A stretch of DNA of 64,000 bases from Auriscalpium vulgare. Taxonomy: Eukaryota > Basidiomycota > Agaricomycetes > Russulales > Auriscalpiaceae. Below the pieces are notes generated by a model. It worked only from the letters and a program-made list of their open reading frames with translations. It was not told where the DNA came from and did not search any database. The DNA is taken from contig JAHBBC010000027.1 in NCBI GenBank assembly GCA_019915015.1, positions 1-64,000 of the forward strand, written 5' to 3'. Below are positions 55,550 through 64,000 of the stretch, piece after piece; position 1 is the stretch's first letter; every line of letters starts with the position of its first letter. The position numbers were made by a program, and so were the translations under genes.

Positions 55550-56621
55550 GTGAGCGTCCTGGACGCCCACTGCACGCGCAATTGCTGTCAGCGGGCCCTG
55601 CGCTGTGTGTGTCCGTCCGGGACGGACACTGCAGAGCACAGGCAACACGCTACGGAGGCTGGCGCACGGCGTGCGCGTCCTGGACGCCCACTGCACGCGC
55701 AATTGCTGTCTGCGGGCCCTGCGCTGTGTGTCTCTGTCAAGGAAAGATGCTGCAGAGCATGCTGCGCAGGCTGGCGCGCGGTGTGGGCGTCCTGGACGCC
55801 CACTGCACGCGCAATTGCTGTCAGCGGGCCCTGCGCTGTGTGTGTCAAGGAAAGATGCTGCCGAGCATGCTGCGCAGGCTGGCGCGCGGTGTGGGCGTCC
55901 TGGACGCCCACTGCACGCGCAATTGCTGTCTGCGGGCCCTGCGCTGTGTGTCTCTGTCAAGGAAAGATGCTGCCGAGCATGCTGCGCAGGCTGGCGCGCG
56001 GCGTGCGCGTCCTGGACGCCCACTGCACGCGCAATTGCTGTCTGCGGGCCCTGCGCTGTGTGTGTCAAGGAAAGATGCTGCCGAGCATGCTGCGCAGGCT
56101 GGCGCCCGGTGTGGGCGTCCTGGACGCCCACTGCACGCGCAATTGCTGTCTGCGGGCCCTGCGCTGTGTGTCTCTGTCAAGGAAAGATGCTGCAGAGCAT
56201 GCTGCGCAGGCTGGCGCGCGGTGTGGGCGTCCTGGACGCCCACTGCACGCGCAATTGCTGTCTGCGGGCCCTGCGCTGTGTGTCTCTGTCAAGGAAAGAT
56301 GCTGCAGAGCATGCTGCGCAGGCTGGCGCGCGGTGTGGGCGTCCTGGACGCCCACTGCACGCGCAATTGCTGTCAGCGGGCCCTGCGCTGTGTGTGTCCG
56401 TCCGGGACGGACACTGCCGAGCACAGGCAACACGCTGCGGAGGGTGGCGCACGGCGTGCGCGTCCTGGACGCCCACTGCACGCGCAATTGCTGTCTGCGG
56501 GCCCTGCGCTGTGTGTCTGTCAAGGAAAGATGCTGCAGAGCATGCTGCGCAGGCTGGCGCGCGGTGTGGGCGTCCTGGACGCCCACTGCACGCGCAATTG
56601 CTGTCTGCGGGCCCTGCGCTG
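55550..56621. repeat. minisatellite S7
   Basis: Unit 4 copy of S2. Confidence 0.92.
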
Positions 56622-56941
56622 CACAGCGTATTGCCCGAAAACGTGATGCCGCTACTTCTCGTCTGTTCTCCAGATTAGACGGAAATGTGATGAAGAAGTG
56701 CTGACTGAGAATGCGACCGTGGATGATTTCCGTCACCTTTCCGTTGGCCTGGAAATTTGCTGTGAAGTCGACGAGAATCCGAAAGCGGACATATGTTCGC
56801 ACAGCTGAACAACCACGTGTGCGATAAGTAGTGTATCTGCTCAATATCTGCTGGCAACGTGAACGCCGCTACCACTCATACTTTCTAACTTCTCGTCGAC
56901 TTTGATATTGCTGGCAACCTTCAGGAATTCAGCCCTCCATC

Positions 56942-59900
56942 ATGCCCTCCACTGCCGACATTCCATGCGACTGTAGCAAATGCTCCGGCCTGCCCGAACC
57001 TCTTCGAATTCTATCCCCAAAACTCGTCGGAGCTCATAGGACTCGATACGGATTGGCGAGTGCTACCAACGCCGGAGCTCCAGCTCGTTATGTGCTACCT
57101 GAGGCCGCTCCTGTTAGGACCATTGCGCGCGAGGATGCAGGAGACATCGAGCTCGAGGAACATGACGAACAACCATCCCCTCCTCGTGCCCAGTCACCAC
57201 CCGCCGCCCCACTAGCAAACCAACACAATCGGAGACGTCAAGTTGTACCACCTGACGTGTCCTGGCGCGTACCTTCACTTCTAAGGGCTCCCGATTTTGA
57301 GCCTCTGGTGACCCCACGCGTTGACATCTCGCCTCCCGCGTTTGCTCTCAAGGAGCCTTCTTCAGTCCGAATCGCATATCTCCAGGCTGTGTATAACAAC
57401 ACCTTCAAACATATGTCAGCCCCGGATAGCACAGATAACCTGTGCTCAACTCTGAACTCGCTCGATGCTGCCGGTGTACTCCCGGATAACCCCCGACCTG
57501 TCCGGACTCTTGCAGGCGCAAAACATCGATTGGGCCTCGATCCCGACAATTGGATAGTCGAGTATGCCATTTGTCCGCGCTGCTGGAAGCATTACAGGCC
57601 CGATCATCTCTCTGACCTTGCATCGCCGGCGTGCATAACCCCCGCATGCGCGGGTGTCATCTACAAGGAGCAGGCCAATTCCGAAGGCGACATCAAGCGT
57701 GTCCCCCTCTCCATAATTCCCCATGTTTCCCTTCTGCAGCGCCTTCGCGCCATTGTTTGCCGGAAAGGTTTCCGCAGAATGGTTCGTGACAGTCGAGCGA
57801 CGCCTCAACACCAGAACGACGACGATGACTTCTTCATGACGGATATGCATGACGCGGAGATATGGCACGAGCTGCGGACGGGTATACAGCGGGAGGTTGG
57901 CGACTTTGGGACCGTACGGGACCGGCCGGTCCACGATAACTCGGAAGGGAAACTGACGGACTGTCGGTTTGGCCTCCATCTCACTATTAACCTCGACTGG
58001 TATGATTTTTCTTTTTCTTTTGAATGGAACATGCGCTGACCGGGCGTCTTCGTCAGGTTTGGTGCACTTTCGACCCGCCCTCACTCGTCGGGGCCGATTT
58101 ATATTTCTATCAACGACCTTCCGCGCGAGAAACGATTTCTACAAGTCAATGTTATCTGCCCGATGATCACGCCGGGCCCCACTGAGCCTACCTCCGAGCA
58201 ATTGAATAATTGTATGGAGCCTGTTGCCATTGATATCTGCAAGTTGAAGAAAGGTTCGCTTGCATTGTTGTCGCCCGAGCTGTGCTGACCATACATTGAC
58301 CAGGTGTTATGATGGAAATGTATGACAACGATGATGTGATGCTTGTCGAGGAAGAAGTTAGGGCTGATTTCACGTGCACCAATTGCGACACACCTGCCGC
58401 TCGCAAGCTGTCGGGCACGGCCGGGCATAGTGCTGACTTACACCCGTGTCCTTGGTGTCACTGCCTATTGCTCGACGTCAATCGAGCATGTGGTTATCGA
58501 GAAGAAGGTCAATGATTTCTGCTCTTAGCAAGTGGCTTTGCTAACTATATGCTTTGCAGTATTTGAATATCGAGACGACTACGATATGCTCAAGCAGAAG
58601 TTCTACGCACGAGACACACCAATTGCGCGTCAAAATACCATCCTAGCGATGCATGGGGTTCGATGGGCAGTCCTGGATGCAATACCAGGCTGGCGCCCAT
58701 CGCGGCAGACTGCATTGGACTTTATGCACTGCATATATATTGGTAGGTGGCCCCGTGACATGCTGATATATCTTGCTGACGCGGTTGCTAGGCGTCGTCG
58801 CCTTCTTCTTCACGCGAGTACTTTTCGCGGCACATATGTTCCCCGGCGCAGGTGGTGGGCTATCCGCAAAGCAACGGTTTGAAGACATTATCAACGCTAT
58901 ACAATGGCCAAGTCACATTACTCGCCTCCCAAAGAATGTGAGCGCTATGCATCCGCATCACGAAATTATTCATTCACAAGCTGTGACATTGGTAGCTCGG
59001 CGAGAACCAGTCCCTGAAGAAAGCCGACGAGTGGCGGCGACTCTTAACCGTCGCACCCGTCGTCCTCTGGTGTTCTTGGAAGGGTCCCGACGACAGGATA
59101 CCAGACGTGGAACCTCCGGTATCCGCAAATGAGAACATCACGACCAAGCACTCACGCAAGCAGAAATCGCTGTACGATGTACTTCTCCTCCTGTGTGCCG
59201 GTGTGCGCCTGCTGTCGACAAAGCGAATCTCGATGTCGCAAGCAAAAGCTGGCCAGGTCTATCTTGCGACATACTGCCAGCGACTTCTCGTTCTCGGGGT
59301 GTCGCTAACAATCAACCATCACTTAGCAATGCACTTTGCTCGCATGATCAAGGTCTTCGGCCCTGTCTATGCATGGTGGCTCTTTGCTTTCGAGCGGTTC
59401 AATGGCATGCTCGAGCACGTCAAGCTGAATGGCCACAATGGCGGCCGGATCGAACTGACGATGCTACGCCATTGGACAATGACACATCTCATCTACGAGC
59501 TTATACTGGAGCTCCCTGTGGATGCCTCCTCTCACAAGCGTGCGCTTCTGAATCGTATTGTCAACACCGAGGCTACTCGCGTCCGTGGCGGCATGATGAC
59601 AGAAATCCTTGTCATGCAGTCTGAAGCCTCTGTCGACCGCGTAGGGCTACCTAAACGCATCGGCCGACCCGTCAACCTCTTCCAATACACACTTAAGCAT
59701 CCTTGCACCGTCGATGTCTATACTCTGCTTCTGGACCATTGTCGGGTACTTTGGCACGAGCTGTCACTTCGCCGGGAGTTCTCCACCGTTCTCGGAACAC
59801 CATTCCGACATGGAGAGGTTGCTCGTCGTCTCCCATACATTCGCAAGGACGGGCTGCGCTATGGATGCACCGGAAATGCTTGGTCGAAGTCTGACGTCTT

Positions 59901-60370
59901 CGCATTCATTGCACGGGATGGCGTGCGCGTCCCCGTCGAGATTGAACAGCTATTCTATCTTGAAGTCCCTGGCTCTGGTAAACCTCCCGCTGTTTGCGCC
60001 ATCGTACGCCGATTGCGTAGTGCTGACAAGGATCTGGAAGTACCGTGGGGCTTGTAGTACGTCGAAAAATCTCTCGTACAGCTCGAAACTAATATATTCA
60101 CTGTAGCGCAGACATCCTTGGGATACACATTGCGCATGCGCGCCAGTTTCACAACTATGAAGTTATCGCAGCGTCGACTATCGATTGTCCCTTAGCTCTG
60201 ATACCGGTTTGCGCCGAACGCACTGGCCAAGATCTATGGATCTCTGTCTCGTTTGAACACGTACGTCACTCATTTGAGTGAGCAGTGCTACTGACAATAG
60301 ATCGAGATATAAACAGATCGGCACGGAACCACAAGAAGATTTGGATGGAGTCGCTGACCTAGCACTCTAA
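56942..60370 (+). CDS. CACTA-like transposase, unit 4 copy
   Basis: Exons 56942-57999, 58057-58253, 58304-58507, 58560-58742, 58792-58937, 58996-60053, 60107-60260, 60317-60370. One amino-acid change relative to the others: GCA to ACA near 58615 (YARDT instead of YARDA). Confidence 0.85.
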
Positions 60371-62270
60371 TCAAACCCATCCTCGTCAACGTCTACCGGT
60401 ACTTCCACCGCTACCAAAGCCCCCGCGGCACGTGGATATATGGCTGGCGTATCATTCACCCTCTGCTTCTTTGTCTCCACCACGGCTTTCGCCCGCATTG
60501 CCTCCTCAACTGCCGCATCGCGCTTACGCTTGGACCGCGTAGCTTTCTCCTTCTTGACGAATTGCATGGCATCATTGATATCCTCGGGGTCTCGAGCATC
60601 GCCCCATGCTATGCCGTTGTCGGCAACGTGACTGTTTGTGTCGCAATTGGGGTTTGCGGTAAGCCATTCCATCTTGACCATCCATCGGCGTGCGCGACCG
60701 TCGAGCGTTTTCGTGGTCGGCAGAGTTTGCTCTTTCGCCGTACCTCGCTCACGATGGACATATTGCAGAGACGGCTTTGGGTCAGGAATCTCGTCGACCG
60801 CAACAAACAGGTCATTCAGCTGCACGCAAGTCGTTGTCAACCCGAGAAATCTCTTACAAAAGGGAACACTCACAGTGTCAGAGCGACTCGTAGGTGCGCG
60901 CGAAGTATACGAGTGCAGAACTAATTTGCCTTCACCGTCGAATGTGTCCTCGTCATCGGACATCTGCTGTGTCGTGAAAGCAGGGTCGTACTTCGGGTCT
61001 TGCATCCATCCCGCCGCACCGCCCGCCGATGCAAGCCGTTTTCGAAGGCGAACTTCTAGCTTCTGCATCCAACCTCCGGTAAGCAGACTGGCCCTTGGAT
61101 ACGATGAAGGTGCTTACTCCTTTAGCTCAATTGTCTCTTTTAGCTTTGGTCAACTCGCCGCCGGGCTTGGTCGACTGCTTCCCACTGGTGCCCCGCCAAA
61201 CCTTTTGGAGTGCGCTATATTTGGTGAGGAACCGAACAGTAAGATCTTCCTGTCTGACCATGTCGAGTATTGACGCGGCCCCAGTCACATAGCTTCCGCC
61301 GTGCGCCTTCGCGAAGACAGCCATGGCCTGCAGCGCAGCAAAGTTAGCGGCGCTCTTTCCCGGCTTGTCCCAGTCCAGCCGGACTTGATGAACACTCTCA
61401 GATCCCTGTACAAGAGGCAGGCTGTCTGGACTTGTGTCCGCCGTCGCGATGGGAAAGTGTTCCTTCTCCGAAAGCTTCGGAACACCAAGGAACTTAAAGA
61501 AAGTCTCCGAAGTCACCTTCTATTAAAAGGTATGGTGAATATGAGTGTTCCGGAAGCAACAAGCAGCTAACGCACCAATACTTTGCTATGTTTAGTCGCC
61601 GTCTCACTCCAGTCCAATTCCTCCTTTTGCTCGGCCTTTACATCGTCCCCTTCTTCGGCCACCTCTCCTCCAGGCGGGCGGCTGCTCTCGTCAGAGCGTC
61701 GGGATACCTCGGTGATCCTTTCCTCAACAACCTGCCGGACCGTCTCTTCAAGTCTGCGCCCAAACTCGTGCTCGAGCGTAGCAACACGCATACACAGCGC
61801 CGCGTTCTCTTGCTCGAGGGCGTCAATTCTGGTCCGTGCAATCGTGGACTCGCGGACTATCCAATCCTTGCTGATTTTATTTGCAGGGACCTCTTGGAAC
61901 GGCGCTGGTGCAGGCCCGTGGGCCGAGAACGGCTGGGGCGGCAGGTCCTCCGCTCTCCCGCGAGTGGGTGCCGGCAGTTGAACCGACGTCGACCGTGACG
62001 GTGCCGGAGTGTACGGAGTACGACCATTTTGGACGGATGACGAGTACAGCTACATGGCATCGCAGCATGGTGAGTGACTCGTCTCCTGCATGATTTGACA
62101 CTCACGTTCGGCGTGAATTTAGCCTGCTGACTTGGAGTCGGGGTCTGCGGCCACTCGGAATTCATCGCAAACTGTGCAATCTGCATGTCGCCCGGAGTTG
62201 GAGGGAAGCCGGCCGGAGTGGGGGCAAGCTGAGGGTCTATGAATGGTGCGGCAGGACTAGTGCGATGCAT
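60367..62270 (-). CDS. CACTA accessory gene, unit 4 copy
   Basis: Exons (minus) 62270-62106, 62049-61576, 61519-61202, 61062-60874, 60819-60367. A C-to-T change near 60835 lies in the 54 nt intron. Confidence 0.63.
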
Positions 62271-62685
62271 GGTGGGACGGGGGAAAGGCTGTCGAGCGAG
62301 TATGCGGAGATGTCTGTAGATTTATACCAATGAAACTGCCTGCCGTGTTCCATTGTGGTTCATCGCGACGTGGAGGAGGGTATCCTCCACATGTATATAA
62401 ACCTGGGATCCGCAAGGCGGGCAGCGTACGGGCTATCATCCACCTGGATGCCGCGCAATAAATCCAGATATATTCCCAGCATCTAGCTCACGTGACAAAA
62501 TCGGCTGCAAGGCATATCTGCGTCAAATTTTGCCGTCATATTCACGTCTACTTTAGAGCCGTTTTTGGAGAATGCATTGGAATGCGACAACACAACCTTT
62601 TCGTCCCATTCTCAGCTGATTATCATCAACTTCACCGGAGTTGACGGGAATCAGCCGCCGTCGGATTTTCGGGCAATACGCTGTG

Positions 62686-64000
62686 CTGTGTGTCTCTGTC
62701 AAGGAAAGATGCTGCAGAGCATGCTGCGCAGGCTGGCGCGCGGTGTGGGCGTCCTGGACGCCCACTGCACGCGCAATTGCTGTCTGCGGGCCCTGCGCTG
62801 TGTGTGTCCGTCCGGGACGGACACTGCCGAGCACAGGCAACACGCTGCGGAGGGTGGCGCACAGCGTGCGCGTCCTGGACGCCCACTGCACGCGCAATTG
62901 CTGTCTGCGGGCCCTGCGCTGTCTCTGTCAAGGAAAGATGCTGCAGAGCATGCTGCGCAGGCTGGCGCGCGGTGTGGGCGTCCTGGACGCCCACTGCACG
63001 CGCAATTGCTGTCTGCGGGCCCTGCGCTGTGTGTGTCCGTCCGGGACGGACACTGCAGAGCACAGGCAACACGCTACGGAGGCTGGCGCACGGCGTGCGC
63101 GTCCTGGACGCCCACTGCACGCGCAATTGCTGTCTGCGGGCCCTGCGCTGTGTGTCTCTGTTAAGGAAAGATGTTGCAGAGCATGCTGCGCAGGCTGGCG
63201 CGCGGTGTGGGCGTCCTGGACGCCCACTGCACGCGCAATTGCTGTCAGCGGGCCCTGCGCTGTGTGTGTCAAGGAAAGATGCTGCCGAGCATGCTGCGCA
63301 GGCTGGCGCGCGGTGTGGGCGTCCTGGACGCCCACTGCACGCGCAATTGCTGTCAGCGGGCCCTGCGCTGTGTGTGTCAAGGAAAGATGCTGCCGAGCAT
63401 GCTGCGCAGGCTGGCGCGCGGTGTGGGCGTCCTGGACGCCCACTGCACGCGCAATTGCTGTCTGCGGGCCCTGCGCTGTCTCTGTCAAGGAAAGATGCTG
63501 CAGAGCATGCTGCGCAGGCTGGCGCGCGGTGTGGGCGTCCTGGACGCCCACTGCACGCGCAATTGCTGTCTGCGGGCCCTGCGCTGTGTGTCTCTGTCAA
63601 GGAAAGATGCTGCAGAGCATGCTGCGCAGGCTGGCGCGCGGTGTGGGCGTCCTGGACGCCCACTGCACGCGCAATTGCTGTCAGCGGGCCCTGCGCTGTG
63701 TGTGTCAAGGAAAGATGCTGCAGAGCATGCTGGGCAGGCTGGCGCGCGGTGTGGGCGTCCTGGACGCCCACTGCACGCGCAATTGCTGTCTGCGGGCCCT
63801 GCGCTGTGTGTCTCTGTCAAGGAAAGATGCTGCAGAGCATGCTGCGCAGGCTGGCGCGCGGTGTGGGCGTCCTGGACGCCCACTGCACGCGCAATTGCTG
63901 TCTGCGGGCCCTGCGCTGTCTCTGTCAAGGAAAGATGCTGCAGAGCATGCTGCGCAGGCTGGCGCGCGGTGTGGGCGTCCTGGACGCCCACTGCACACGC
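62686..64000. repeat. minisatellite S8, runs off the window
   Basis: Unit 4 copy of the start of S3, including TTAAGG/GTTGC (about 63162-63174). It continues past the last base. Confidence 0.92.

Larger units (their letters stand above)
56622..62685. mobile_element. complete CACTA-like transposon, unit 4 copy
   Basis: TIRs at 56622-56641 and 62666-62685, flanked by CTG at the same satellite position as in units 2 and 3. Confidence 0.93.

Noticed and set aside
1..64000. tRNA or rRNA genes
   Set aside because: No cloverleaf-like or conserved rRNA segments were noticed on reading; a tRNAscan/Infernal search would be needed to exclude them fully.

Overview
The window looks like the end of a chromosome from a filamentous basidiomycete, most likely an agaricomycete mushroom. 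It opens on the C-strand of a telomere (CCCTAA/CCCTAAA repeats, 1-49) and contains no ordinary housekeeping gene. Three things point to the host group: short spliceosomal introns of about 50-60 nt with CTAAC or CTGAC branch sites, an endonuclease-free Penelope-like retroelement of the kind called Coprina in basidiomycetes, and a two-gene CACTA/tnp2-type DNA transposon of a kind I associate with agaricomycetes.

Layout. (A) 1-6480: telomere; a 5'-truncated Coprina-like copy; a telomere-like tract; a hammerhead-ribozyme module; a second telomeric tract; a degenerate subtelomeric module (called R here); and a GC-rich minisatellite with 108-121 bp monomers. (Unit 2) 6481-24510: a Coprina-like copy with ORF1 and an intact reverse transcriptase (RT); telomere-like tract; hammerhead module; telomeric tract; a gene relic; module R split by a 1.4 kb non-autonomous terminal-inverted-repeat (TIR) element; satellite; a complete 6,064 bp CACTA-like transposon; satellite. 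(A') 24566-29871: a second, indel-rich version of region A that also preserves the 5' end of the Coprina-like ORF1. (Unit 3) 29872-47867 and (Unit 4) 47868-64000+: two more near-identical copies of unit 2, about 18 kb each. The window therefore looks like a head-to-tail subtelomeric array of very large repeat units, with a lower-order tandem satellite inside each unit.

How the parts work together. The Coprina-like element encodes a positively charged, helical ORF1 and a Penelope-type RT without a GIY-YIG endonuclease. Its 3' end runs into telomere-like repeats, and at the window's left end a truncated 5' end is capped by telomere repeats. This fits a retroelement that primes on exposed chromosome ends and helps maintain them. 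Its 5' region carries a complete hammerhead ribozyme (five identical copies). ORF1 and RT sit in different frames, joined by a candidate -1 slippery site. The CACTA element and the TIR element are passengers that entered before the 18 kb units were multiplied, because every copy sits at the same site.

Cautions. Nearly every open frame longer than 60 codons inside the satellites is a repeat artefact. Some differences between copies (especially 24.7-26.9 kb, and single-base homopolymer losses in unit 3) may be assembly errors. The unit copy number also depends on the assembly.
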